NCBI GenBank assembly: GCA_905250075.1
Contig: CAJNOP010000057.1
Location: forward strand, 869,315-933,314
DNA length: 64,000 nt
From: Rotaria sp. Silwood1
Taxonomy: Eukaryota; Rotifera; Eurotatoria; Philodinida; Philodinidae
Direction of reading: 5' to 3'
The translations under genes were made by a program, and so were the position numbers. Every line of letters begins with the position of its first letter. The first letter of the stretch is position 1. Below are positions 25,601 to 38,500 of the stretch, one piece after another. A model generated the notes under the pieces. That model did not search any database and had not been told where the DNA came from. It worked only from the letters and a program-made list of their open reading frames with translations.

Positions 25601-26501
25601 TTTTGTTTTTTACTCAAAAGAGAAAACCTATCGAATAATTTTCAAATATTTATTTTCTAATTTATAGGTTACTCACATTTAATATTTAAAAATACGGGTA
25701 ATCATTTTACATGGAAAAAAGTAACTACTCTTGTCAATAATATAATTGTTGGCAAACTTTGGATTGATAATGTAAGTGAAAAACAAAAAATAGAGTCACT
25801 TATCTACTATATGGTTTTTTTTTCTTTGCTTAGGTTGGTGAAATGGATATAATAAACCATACAACAAAAGATGTTTGTAAATTAAAATATTTTCCTTATA
25901 GTTATTTTTCAAAAGATGTTCCACGTAAAGTAACTGGTGTTGTTACTGATGCTACTGGTCAAGCACAATGGGTATTAACTGGTAAAATTAAATTTTATCA
26001 TTTTTCTTTTATAAATTTATTATCTTTATTATTTTTTTTTCTTTAGGTACATGGACTGAGAAAATTGAAGGTGGTCCTGTTGAATCTACAGCCGGTCGTC
26101 ATTCACATTCCCATCATATGGAAACTCGTAATATGAAATTATTATGGCAACGTAAAATGCCACCAGCATATCTTGAAGCTATGTATAATTTTACTCAACT
26201 TGCTATTGAATTAAATGAAGATGAACCAGGTGTTGCACCAACAGATTCTCGTCGTCGTCCTGATCAACGTTTAATGGAAGAAGGACGTTGGGATGAAGCT
26301 AATCAAGAAAAATTACGTGTTGAAGAAAAACAACGACAAGCACGACGTACTCGTGAATCATCAGGACATAATTCTTATGATGCTAAATGGTTTAAAAAAC
26401 AACATGATTCATTGACAGATTCTGAAATGCATATATATACCAATCAATATTGGGAATGTAAACAAAAACAAGATTGGTCACGATGTGATGATATATTTTA
26501 A
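19685..26501 (+). CDS. oxysterol-binding protein (OSBP/OSBP2 class), PH-FFAT-ORD
   Basis: Twelve exons join in phase to 958 residues: 19685-19811, 20963-21130, 21194-21417, 21492-22092, 23991-24315, 24373-24506, 24589-24751, 24815-25119, 25199-25321, 25668-25771, 25834-25981, 26047-26501. OSBP exchanges sterol for PI4P at ER-Golgi contacts. The PH domain (about 163-258) reads GWLYKWTNYLKGYQKRWFVL, almost the OSBP consensus. An acidic FFAT-like motif, DDDEFYDAID (about 460-469), should bind VAP proteins in the ER. The ligand-binding ORD begins near 600 and holds the family fingerprint EQVSHHPP (683-690), FNPLLGETYE, and the C-terminal GRWDEANQEKLRVEEKQR. A polyQ run lies after the PH domain. 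Exon 1 is the least certain, supported only by phase and splice sites. Intron 4 (1.9 kb) carries inverted repeats. Confidence 0.95.
22567..22905. repeat. imperfect inverted repeat in OSBP intron 4
   Basis: ATCTCGCTATCATTT (22683-22697) faces AAATGATAACGAGAT (22779-22793), TTATGTGACT (22648-22657) faces AGTCACATAA (22819-22828), and TTGAAAACTCT (22603) faces the sequence ending at 22874. All three pairs share one centre at 22738, so the arms are about 170 nt each with a short loop. No coding content. Confidence 0.75.
23566..23635. repeat. near-perfect 33-bp inverted repeat with a 4-nt loop
   Basis: Left arm 23566-23598 and right arm 23603-23635 pair over about 33 bp. The inner 21 bp, ending AGAAATTAAAATTC on the left, are perfect. 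The loop is AATA. It would fold to a tight hairpin in the OSBP pre-mRNA (intron 4) and resembles a tiny MITE or microRNA-like precursor. Confidence 0.85.
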
Positions 26502-27037
26502 TCATTGAAATAGAAATTTTTATCACCTATCTATTTTCATTTGTTTTCATTCAGTTTTTATTTATTTATTTATTATAAATAGAATCTTTTACTTGCTCTC
26601 ACTCTTTTTCTTTTGTTTTCATTTCTCATGTTTATTGTTTGTACTCGTGTTTTTTTGTTTTTGGTCCAAAACTGCTAAAAAGAAATTATATAAATATATA
26701 TATATATATTACCTAAGTTCTATCTTATCCTTCATTTGGTTTTGTTTTTTCTTTTGATTTTTTTTTTTTTGCTTTTCGTGTCAATTTTTTTTCTTCTTGA
26801 ACTGTTAATTTATACGCCAGCGAACTTTTATTGGATATATATATGCATGTCTTAAGAAGTTTTTACTGACTAACAGTCAACATTATCATTTGATCTTTTT
26901 TTTTCTTTTTTCTTTTTTCCATTCTATGATTAAATATATTTTAGATAAGAAGGTGCTGATACGAAATAAAGAATAATATGATCTTTATTTATAATTAAAA
27001 AAGAAGCACGAAAAAAAATTAAAATGAGAGATTTAGA
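26502..27037 (+). other. OSBP 3' UTR (T-rich) and PGAP6 leader
   Basis: The first 430 nt are strongly T-rich in the sense of OSBP, in the manner of other 3' flanks in this window. The last part before 27038 is A-rich and contains a five-codon upstream frame (ATG at 27024-27026, TGA at 27039-27041) that overlaps the PGAP6 start codon. Confidence 0.5.
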
Positions 27038-30000
27038 ATGATTATTGCATTGGTTTTTGTTTTTGCTTGTTGTTGTTCGGCACAGAACAGTCCGTTTAAT
27101 GGTATGTAAATTTAATTTCATAAGCTTATACTTTGCTATAGGGACCGACATATTTCGTGATATATTTTCCGAGATAATCTTTGGGTACATTTTATTGTAG
27201 ATTTAAATTTAATTATAGTAAATCTAATAATATATCTATATAATTGATTGATCAAACTTTTGTACATGATTGTTAAAGTCCTTGACGTCGTAGAAAATTT
27301 TTCTCGATACATATAATCAAAGTTTGATTAATCGAGATTTGGAGTATATGTAATTGATTTATATATGAAAATGTGATATTAAGAATGATGCTATGCGTTT
27401 TAATAATCAATGAAATCTTACATAACTTTCAACTTTAGTATTCAGTTGAGCGATTTTTTTCAATTCTATAAAGTCTTTTCAGATCACTTGATTAGCACGC
27501 TAAACCTTTATTTAAAAAAAAACTATTAGCAGGTTTAACATGAAGAACATGATATAGCGACTGTTGCTAATCACTCTTTTTACGTAAACCTCCAGAGATG
27601 CATTAAAAAAATCGTTCATATATTAGAACGAGACGTTGTTTAGATAAGTTCTGCGATTGTCTTTGACTAGTAGAGCCTGTCGGATCTAATATTTCAGACC
27701 GGATCCCACCAGATTCAGAACCAACTTGACATGTCCATTAACTAGCGTCTGTCGGAGAGGTTCGAATTTTTACCTATATACTTCAACACTGGTTTTTTTT
27801 ATTTCGCAAAAGCATAAAAAGTCAAATTCATCAATATCGAGGAGTAGTCCTTTTTATTCAGACAGCATTGATTTTATTGTTTACTATCACTAAGAAAAAT
27901 GACATTGGAAATTTTGTTAACGAAATCATTGTCTATTGAAATTGAACGTTTGAGTAAACAGATCTTTTGTTTTTTAGGTCGTGATTTTGGCCAACATTAT
28001 TCTCGTATCCGTATATTCGAATATGATGGTTATTCAGATGCAAAATTTCTTAAATTTAATATTCATGGTCCAACAAAAGTAGCTAATTGGTCATTAACAT
28101 TTGCTACTGAAGGAAAATGTTCGAATCAGTTTGCTAATATTCATTTGTATGTTTAAAAGAAAAAGAAAAAAATTTGAAAATTTTTTGTTTGTTTATTTAA
28201 TTAGTTATCTTCAATCTGGTGCATATCCGTTGACAGCACCACGAAATGAATCATTTCCACAAGCATATATAACCAGTCGTCATAATCTTTTTAAGTTAAT
28301 CTTTAATCAAACATTAATAAATCCATTAATTCAAATAAATAGTCCTTCTATTGGAACATGGTTTGCTATGGTAAAAAAAAAAAATCTTATTATAATGAGT
28401 AGTTGTTTTTCAAAATCTTTTATATTTAGACATTTATTGATCGACTATCATCAACTGTTGAATCAAAAGTAAATGTCAATAAAAAAATTTTATTTTATTT
28501 TGTTTTTATTATTAAATATTCTATAGATGGCTAAAACGGGATGTAATTTTTATTTATCAACTTGGTTGGATTATCAAGTAGTACCAATAACTTTAGCATT
28601 GATACTTAATGAGCCAATTCAAATTGAATTAACTTATAATAAACCATCGATTTATGCATCGTAAATATTTAAGCATTGTTTTATGTAGAATAAAAAAGTT
28701 AATTTTTCGTTTTTCTTATTTAGTTATTATACATTAATAGGAAATTCTCGAATTATAATTTTATCAGAATGGTCCAATGATTGTGATATAATAATTTTAA
28801 TTAAAACAAATTCACTTCCGAATCTTTCTTTATATGATTACAAAACAGGTTTATTTTTAACATAAGTATTTTAATAAATAGAAAATAAAATATTTAATCT
28901 TTTTTTTTTTAGTTTGTAAGAATAAAACATGTTCAATAGAAATTGATCAATTATCTGCATTTATATGGATTTATTTTCAAATAACAGTTTATAATTTATC
29001 ATGTTTAACAAATCCTATTCATAGTGAAATAATTATTCGTTCAACAGGTATTATATTTGAATGAGTCTTTTTGTATAGAAAATTTTTCAAATTATTTTAT
29101 TTTGTTTTTTAGAATGTTTATCATCTGTAAATAATTTTTGTATTCAATCTTATCCAACACGACGAATAATGTTTAATTATTATTATGATTTTTTATATGT
29201 ACCAATATATGCAACAGATCGATTAAATAGAGGTAGTACTAGTTCAATAACATTAAATGGAAAAGATTCATCGATATATTCTTATGAATTTATTGTTGAT
29301 GATCGAAATCTTGGTGGAACATTACATTTTGATTTTGAATCTCGAATTGCGGTAAAAAGATTTATGGAATTTTTTGTATTAAAGAAGGAAATCTTCCAAT
29401 TGATAAATTGATTTTGTATCAACACTATGTGAATTTTATAAACCCGAATGAGCTATGAGTATACTGGAAAGAGTTTGCATCGTTAGCTTATTACTGTGGA
29501 TATATTGCAATTTTACGATGTGGATGTGGATGCAGATGTGTATTAGTTAGTGCATTTTCTCTTTACTCACATTTCACCCTTTTCAAATTTAGAAATGAAA
29601 AGTTCTGAAGAAGCAGACCTTAATGAGAGTAATTTATTGTAAACGTTTAAAGGCTTTTAATTTCCTTCTATCTTGAGATAAGAACATAAAATCAGTCGGT
29701 TTGTATGAGCGATGTTAAAGTCACGCGATTACCCATAGACGATGAAGCCAGAAGGCTTGGCCAAGCTAAAGTCAAGATAAATATAAAAGCTTAGATAAGC
29801 TATAACTATCGTGAGAATTATCTCTTTCTGTTTAATGTCTGTTTTTTTTCTGACAAATAACATGCTGTTACAAGGTCAGTTGACATTTTATCTACTACCA
29901 ATTAGAACTTAATAAGCATAGACAGCAGAGCTACAAGATATGAAAAAGCTAAATTCTATCTTAGATTCATGCTTCATAAGCTCAAACAAAACTCTCTCAT

Positions 30001-33000
30001 TTTGAACTTCTACATTGAAGACTTTATAAAAATGTTGAGCGTACGAGAGAAACAAAATATTCCATTGCCTATGGTTATTATCATAGCTGTATCTTAGGAT
30101 AGGAACAACGACAAGACCTATCTCTATGCAAAGCTTCAAGTTCGAATCCGAAAAACAGTTTTCTTGAGGAGAAGGCTACGGCATTCATTAAAAATATATC
30201 GTAAAAGTACAGTGTTTCCGCACCAATAAGCTAAAAACACAAACTCTTTTCAATATATTCATAGTTCATTTGGATCTATATAATGCGATTAGTTTCCACT
30301 CAATAGCAATTTATCAGTGGAAGAATTTCCTTCATAAGATTTTATTTTATACATTTTTTTTTGTAGCCTTTTGTATCATCAAATGTGAATGTTAGTGTTG
30401 TTGGATGTATATCCAAATATCGACCACTTTTATTTAATAGATGTGAACATGATTATAAAATAATTATTGAAAAAAATTCTATATTAATCAGATCAATACC
30501 TTATCCTGAAATGGCTCTTTGGTATTTAACATTACAGTATGCCTGTAATGGGTTAGTTGAATATATTTATTAATTATTTCTTTAAGAAAATTCTTTTGTT
30601 TTCTTTTTCGTTGATTTTAGTTCAATAAATGAATGTCAAAATGCTTCGTTATCTGTAATGTTTCAAATATCATCATCACAATGTACAAAACAACAATGTG
30701 GAACGTATGGTGTTTGTAGAATATTGACATCACAACAAAATCTTTTTTCAACTTGTTCATGTATTGCTGGTTAGTTTAAAAATTTTGTTTTTAAGCTTTA
30801 CAGATAGTTGTTGAGAGAAATTTCTATTTTTTCATTAATCTATAAGAATCAAAAGACTTCCTGCCACTTATGTCAAACAAAATTGATGGACTCTTCTAAT
30901 GGCATTTCTCTAATAAAGCTTTTGAATTTCATATGCAAGTTTGAAAAAAGACGTCTATATTAGCGGAAATATTTCGAGTGCAAATGACTGCATTTTTATG
31001 GTTCGATTTATCGATTAAGTTCTGAAAGATGATCTTTCTCTTCGTTGAATTAATAAACAATCAATGTAGAGTCAGATAAAAATAATCTAACCATTGTTAA
31101 GTAATTCGAAACTTTACCATTTCGAAAGATAACGAATTCAGTTTTTCTCAAACTATATCATTTGTTCTTGTTATTTCTTCAAACAATTAGCAATCAAAAT
31201 ATGATGAATTCATCTGGTGAATTATTCTTCAATAGAAAAGTCTTCTTACTATTGTAAGACGATTCAGAATTTAACAAAATCATATTTATATAATAATTTA
31301 TTTTGCTTTTGAAATTGCTCTATCGCTTAAAACTTCATGAAAAAAAAATAAATACAAATGTTAAATCTATTCTCAAACACACACAAAATATAATTTTTTT
31401 TCATATATGAATATAAATCAATAAACTGATGGAGGCGCATAACTGCTCAAATTGACTCATTAGTATCAAAATGTTAGTCTGAGCATACTCTTTCCAATTG
31501 ATGAAGTTGACCAAGGAAAATATTTGTCCATCGATTTAAACAGTTATTCGCCTTCGTTTAATATTATTGATGCTTGTTTACTCATAGCTTATGTATAAAA
31601 ATTAATAATTTGCTATTGATTTATTTATTGTTTGTATAAATCTCTTCAATTATATATATAAACTTTTGCTTCAGGTTATCGTGGATATGGTTGTACTGAT
31701 AGTACTTATGCTTATTTATCAAAAAGTTTATCAAGTGTTCTCTTTTTAACAATAAGTAATTTAATGTTTTTACCAGCTATTATATTAGCTATCTATAGAC
31801 GTTTATATATCGAAGCACTTATTTATTTTTTCAATATGTTTTTTTCAACAGTAAGTTTTAATATTAAAAACAAAAAAAAAAAAAATTTTTTTTAAAACAA
31901 AATTGATCTTTTAGTTTTATCATGCATGTGATCAAGATATAAATAAATTGTGTATATTTAAATATGATGGTTTACAATTATCAGATTTTATTGGTTCATA
32001 TGCATCATTTGTTATTACATTAATAACTATGGCAATAATACCACGATCAATAAAAGCATTTCTATTTATGTTAGGTGTATTAACATGTATTGTGATTAAT
32101 TCACGTGATCGTTTTGATCATTTACAATTTATTTGTTTAATTAGTATTACATTTATTTTTACAATTTTAACTTGGGTAATTTAATTGATATTAATTATTT
32201 TGTTTTTTTTTTTTATTTTTAATAAATTTTAGATCATTGTTTCAATTAGATATCGTCGTTTACAACCATCTCCAAAACGTCTTTTATTATATACACCAGG
32301 CTTTTTATTAGCATTTACAGCACTTATTTTATTTGCATTCTGTGAAACAGATGAAAACTATTGGTATATACATAGTTTATGGCATATATTTATTGGAAGT
32401 TCAATTCTTTTTTTTCTTCCACATAATAATTTCTATAAAAGAGGTAATGAAAACAATTTTAAAAAAAATTGTTTTTTTTTTAAATTTTTTTTGATATTTA
32501 TATCTTTAAATTGATAAAAAGAAAATAACAGATTGAAAATGAAAGAACAAAATGAAATCGATCTACCGCATTTAAAAAGAAAAAAAGCAGGTGATAATTA
32601 TCAAAGCAATTATCCCTACCCATACATAAAGCATGATGAATGTATGAATGCATTGATACTATTGAATGGCTATTTTGCTAATAATAGAAAAATATTTTTT
32701 ATACATTCAAGAAAAGAAATAAATTAGCCTTTTTTTTTTATAGATTTTTCTTCTGACCGAAAAATTTCTTAAAAAAGTTTTCAATAGATCAATCTAATGA
32801 CTCTAGGAATATTCTGGAGGCTTTAAACGAAAAGAATGTTTCTTTGTAAAGATATTGAATTACTCTAGAGGCTCAGGGGTATGAACTCTTTTAGGATCTT
32901 ACCGAGATCTACTTGTGAATCCAATATGAACTCAAACGATTGATATCAGTTCTGATAGCTCTCTTGACAGTTTGAATGTAAATTTTAATCTGTATGAAAA

Positions 33001-33986
33001 TGAAATACTGTACTATTTAGAACATTCAGAAACATATTTCAGCCATTGATAGTTCAAGAAAAGTTTTGAAATGTCCTACAATAGTCCAAGTTTTAATGTT
33101 GACGCCATTCAATACCTTTTTCTGTTGCTAAGAAACTTGAGGAAAGAAGCCTGACGTCTGTTATTTGTGTTTACTATGGCGTTAGTTTTTCTCCTCTTTC
33201 TATGAAAGGAGAGTCGCAAAAACTCGACTTGTAGTTTATGCTGATTTGTATTTTTCTTGAAAAAACATAATGTAGATTCGACAAAAATCATTTAAGAATC
33301 TGAATAGAATTAATCAAGCAAGAAACGTTTTCCCTATTGACATATTTTTTCCGGCAGACATTATTCTTATATAGTGCTGACAAGAATGATTTTTCTTTTT
33401 CACTATTAATCAATGTCAATAATTCGTTTATACTATTGGACTCATATCACTGTTAGTTGCATGACAGCAAATCTATGTCAGTCTTTTTCTTTAGCAATCA
33501 AAATATAAGACAATATCATTTTTACTATTCAGACTTAAAAAGAAACCAATAATCTATTTTGCTGTTTCTACAAGCGATAATAATCATGCATGCCTTAATT
33601 ATATTCTAACTTTCAAAATACTATTGACTATGTTAGTCTTGAAAATTAAAAACCTTGCTCAAGATACTTAGTAGTTCATTTTAAAAACATTGTAATAAGA
33701 TAGTTTATTCTTCATTGAATGTTTGCTTTGAACACTATAACTTGGTTCGTGATAGTTGTTTTAGAAAAAAAAAAACAAAAATTTTTACACTAAATTATTG
33801 CTTTTCTTTTTTATAGAACCTGCTAGACAACGAATACGAGCTGATGGACAAAATACAAACATAAATACAGATAGTCCATTCATTGGTACTGTAAATCAAG
33901 TAATTGCATTACCAATTGACAACACTTCTTTATCATCATCGAATACTGACTCATCAAAAAAATCAACTGATGATCTTCTTCATTAA
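27038..33986 (+). CDS. PGAP6: PGAP6 / TMEM8 family GPI-processing phospholipase
   Basis: Fourteen exons join in phase to 740 residues: 27038-27101, 27978-28146, 28205-28370, 28430-28468, 28527-28660, 28724-28848, 28913-29047, 29113-29351, 30367-30551, 30621-30769, 31675-31850, 31915-32175, 32233-32443, 33817-33986. Human PGAP6 (TMEM8A) is a GPI-specific phospholipase A2 that releases GPI-anchored proteins. Exon 1 is a signal peptide (MIIALVFVFACCCSA). A long lumenal region follows, then an EGF-like module (CGTYGVCR ... CSCIAGYRGYGC), then about seven membrane spans. The CREST-type active-site segments are present: FFSTFYHACDQ, LSDFIGSYASF, and ENYWYIHSLWHIFIGSS, near-identical to the human segments. 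The tail is short and polar. Introns 1, 8, 10 and 13 are long; intron 8 is almost wholly an inverted repeat. Confidence 0.93.
29378..30345. repeat. intron-filling foldback repeat in PGAP6 intron 8
   Basis: GAAGGAAATCTTCC (29384) faces GGAAGAATTTCCTTC (30323-30337); TAGCTTATT (29484-29492) faces AATAAGCTA (30225-30233). The common centre is about 29858, and the intron (29352-30366) has its midpoint at 29859. Arms are about 480 nt and diverged. Only some 25 nt at each end of the intron lie outside. A telomere-like array TGTGGATGTGGATGCAGA (29519-29536) sits in the left arm. Segments are shared with the repeat at 6625-7155. Confidence 0.8.
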
Positions 33987-35595
33987 AATAAACAGATTGT
34001 GATTAGTTTTTTTGTTTCTTATTTCAAAATGTTCAACTCAATGTGATCGTTTCAATACTCTGTTTATGTTTATTTATCTTTGGATTAAAAATCTTTTTTT
34101 TACAATGAGTTTATTTTGTTGTTCGTTTTCTTTTTTCAACAGATCTTTATTTTTCACTCTAGTCGTTTTTTTTGTTCGTACAATTGCAACTGCGTTTGAT
34201 CTATCTCTACATCTTTTTTTTTTCTTTTTATTCAAGTCTAAAAACATTTACGAGATGGCGCTAATCAATATCTGCTTTTTTTTATCTTACCTTAATGTAG
34301 AACAATATGTATTTTTTTTTACCTTGTCATTATTAGTTTTCAAATAAAATTAAAGGGTCTCCAACGATTTTAACATGAATTAGATAAATAATTTCATTGT
34401 CAAATCATAAGATCAGTTCTTTGTTTGATGTCCTTGTTGCTCATATTTTCAAACAATGGACAACATTGTTAATCTCTCATACGATTGGTGAGGTTCATAT
34501 TCATACTCTATATGCAAAAAATGATGATGAAGTTCAATTTTGAAAAGTCAGATATTACATAAAACAAATGAATATGTAAACAGTACTTTTCCAGATCGGT
34601 GACACCGATTGACAAGATATATTATCCGTTGATTACATAAAAAATACACGATCGTCCAAAAGTGGTTTTATCGAAGAAGTACTTGATTATTTTCGTCATA
34701 TTTGGATCAAATGAGCTGAATCTTCTACTATTGATAGAAAAAAAAAAGTGTTGATGGTTCATATCTATACGAAAAATATTAAAAAGAACTACCTTAATGT
34801 ACTACCATTGACTTCAATTAAAAAAAAAACATAAACGATATACATGAATTTTTTGATTAAATCTTCAAATTATTATCGTTAAGTTTCAAATTTATGCCAT
34901 ACAGGCATGTTTGGTTACTCAATGTACTCTGAAAGTTTGAGTCATAAATAGCTAGGCTTTATTGAGAAAGCTGAAATATTATTTTTTCGCAAACTTCTTT
35001 AAAACTACAGCTTTTATTGAAATGAAGGATTGCATTTTAAAGCAGTTCTTATTAATATTTTACTTATGGATATGACTCATAAACAGTCGTCTATCAACCG
35101 TTAGAAAAAAAGTCAGTTCATTTGGTCCAAAAGGAACAGCGATATTCAGATTTTTCTTCAGTAAACGCATCTTTGGTCCATCCGATATATCTCAATCAGT
35201 ATTTTTCACTGATTATTTGGAAAAAGAGCAGGTATGAATACTAGTCGTCTATCCATCCATATCCTATGTGGTGTGTCTGTCTTGTCACTTAGGCCAATTA
35301 GTGTATAGAGGTTAGTCGATCTAGAGAAGAATTATATATACGATTAACTTTGTTCGATAGAATAAAACAAAGAAAGATATATCGTGGTATAATTTCATTT
35401 GTATTCGAATTTAAAATGGACTGAGATGATTAATTAACATCATAGAACTTATGTCTAAAGTTTTTTAAACTTTCTTTTACCTCCATAAGAACATTCATTG
35501 CCATAGTAGAAACATACCGACACATAGAGAGTTAATTATCTTTATTCATATAAAATATGCATATATGTAAATAAATTGTTTAGATTTTTTCAAAG
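33987..35595 (+). other. PGAP6 3' UTR and Artemis upstream region
   Basis: 33987-34350 is T-rich in the PGAP6 sense and fits a 3' UTR. From 34350 to 35595 I see AT-rich DNA with no exon series, tRNA or clear repeat. TTTAG followed by 11 nt precedes the Artemis ATG. Confidence 0.5.
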
Positions 35596-38500
35596 ATGTG
35601 TACTTATCATGGTATATTGGAAGAATATCCTCTTATATCAATTGATTCATTTGAAAGTTATAATTATACAAGTACAATGTTTTTTATAACACATGTTCAT
35701 ATGGATCATCTTGTTGGTCTTGAACGACCAGAATTTGGTAAATATGTTGCAAAAATAAATGCACCAATATATATGTCTGATATTTCAAAACAATTATTAA
35801 GTACAATGACTCCATATCGTCATTTAATACCATATTTTAAATCAGTTCCAATTGATCAACCATTTACATTAACAATTCAATCAATTGATCCTGTACAAGC
35901 AAAGAAAAAAGAAGGAGCAGGTAAAATTAATAAATAAAAAATTTTCTTATAATTATTTTTCTTTTTAAACTATAATTATAGATATTGAAAGTTTAAAAAA
36001 TACATTATCATCACATACACCACATGTTGGTGAAACAATTGTTGTAACTTGTTTTGGTTCTGGTCATTGTCCTGGTTCAGTTATGGTATGGATTGAAGGT
36101 GAACATGGTAATGTTTTATTTACAGGTGATTTTCGTCTTTATCATGGTCAAGCTAAACGTTTAACACATTTACATCGACGACGAACAGATGATGATGATA
36201 ATTATTTATTTAAACCAATTGATAATATTTATATTGATATGACATTTTTTCGTCCTGAAATATTACATATACCAACACGTGAAATTTGTTGTGAAGCGTT
36301 AATTTTATGGATAAAAAGTTTATTATCTGATAAATCAAATGTAAATTTTCATTTTAAACAAAGGTAAAAAAAAAATAAAAATAAAAATAAATTATTTCAT
36401 TTTTAAAAAATAATTTTTGTTTTCGTCTTAGTGCTCGTGTTGGTTATGAACAAATCTTTCGAGCTTTATATGATAGTTTAGGTATGCGTGTACATGTTGA
36501 ACAAAGTCAATATGATTTTTTTGCATGTTTACCAATAATACAAGAATGTTTAACAACAGATTCAACAACAACACGTTTACATGCATGTCGTACAGCATCA
36601 TCAAATTATACACAACCATGTTCATTATTTCGAAATTGTGATAAACCTATTCGTATACTTTTATCAATTATGTGGTTTACTGAACAAATAGCTGCTAGTA
36701 AATTATTTGATTTTTGTTTTTTTTATCTATCTTAATAATAAAAAATTTTGATATATATGTAAAAAGTCAGTAAAAACGAAATATGGGTATGAGCGATTTA
36801 GCTTTGATTTTTTTTATGAGTTTTTTTCGGCAAAATCGGGTGTCAAGAAATTGCATCACCAAAATCGGTTCTTCACAGGTCTCCTCATGTCTTGATACAA
36901 GATTTTTTAGTTCTATAATCGTATTCATTCATATCACTAATCATGAATAAGCACATTTTTTAAAATCTAAGTATGTTTTGAAAGCTCGTTGTGTAGGGAT
37001 TTTGTAGACTGAAGCGTTCTGTGCAAAATGCATTGTTTAGTTTTGAACTTGCAAGATTTATTAACGAAAATATGTGCGCAATGAAAATTTTCATCCTTTT
37101 GTATGTCAAATTGCTAATGCTAGTTCTTCATAATATTTAAAGTAACGCAATATACATCTGTTACATAGAAATTAGCTGAAAGATATTTCAATTCACAGAT
37201 GTGGATATTTTTATTATGCGAAATTATGCTGCTAGTGAATGAAATTGCTCAATTTAACTAATGTTTTTGAAAGAGTAATTTTTTATTAATGTTGATTTGC
37301 ATAAAAATTGACTCTTCAGTAGAAATGAATAGATGAGATTTCACATATTGTAATAGTTCATCGTGTACTGAATTTAGTGCTTTGCAGTCATGTTGAGTTG
37401 AACTTATTCCAAGACACAAACTATACAGAGTCTCTATTTTGCTTTGTACGGACACAGTTTTAGACTTTTTCATAAAATTTACTGATAGTTATTTAGTCTC
37501 AATGCAAAATAGAAATATGAACTTATATTCGAAGATAGATTCTAACTAGCTATTTCAGGCTCTGATCATTTATCTTTTACTAATCGAACAATCACCGAAT
37601 ATTTTGTGCCAAGCCTTTTTATACGAGTATTGATAAAATACGCTCTAACCTACTCTAAGCGCCGTTTTATTTGGGACCTATACTAATCAATAGAGCTTGA
37701 AATTTCGAGTAATACATTGCACTGACTAGAGTAATTAAGGATTTATCACAAAGTCATCGAACCTTATTTTTCGAAACATTTATTTGTTTGAGCTCTTGAC
37801 TTACAGTGACTCAGTTCATATTTTATTAAAATCTCTTTCTCACTATAAATAATATATATATTTTATTTCTTTGTTCAGGTGAATTATTAGTTGAATATCA
37901 TGAATATCATTCCAATTTTGATCAAAATTTATCTAAACGTTGCATTGGTTATCAAGATTATGGAAATGAAAGTGCTGATGTAACATTTCAAGATACATAT
38001 TTAAATTATCGTTTATGTTATTCATTACATTCATCATTTTCAGAAATAATTGATGTATTAAAAACATTAAAACCAAAACGTGTTACACCAATAGCTGCAC
38101 CATTAACAACATTAATGACAACAAAACGTTTATTTCAAATAATTGATTATTTTATAAAAGATAAAAAAGATAAAACTGATAAAACATCAATGGTAACAAT
38201 TAAAAAATTAAATGAAAAAATGCAACGAAAACCTATTAATCAACAAATACAACTTAAACATCGTTATGAATCATTTGAAACAAAACTTGAACGAAAACGT
38301 CGAAGAAAATTATTTAAAGAACAACAACAACGAAAAGCTAATGATGAAGAATTAGATTTAGGAATTGATGATGAAAGAGAACAAAATCTTTTGCGACGAA
38401 TCGATTCTGTAAATGAATCAATTAGTAAACAAATACAAACAAATCATTCAAAAAAGTTCTTTCGATGTATGTACAAAACATTCTTTTTCTTATTGATAAT

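Noticed and set aside
27664-27775. Possible tRNA-like GGTTCGAAT segment in PGAP6 intron 1
   Set aside because: No acceptor stem or D-arm could be paired around it.
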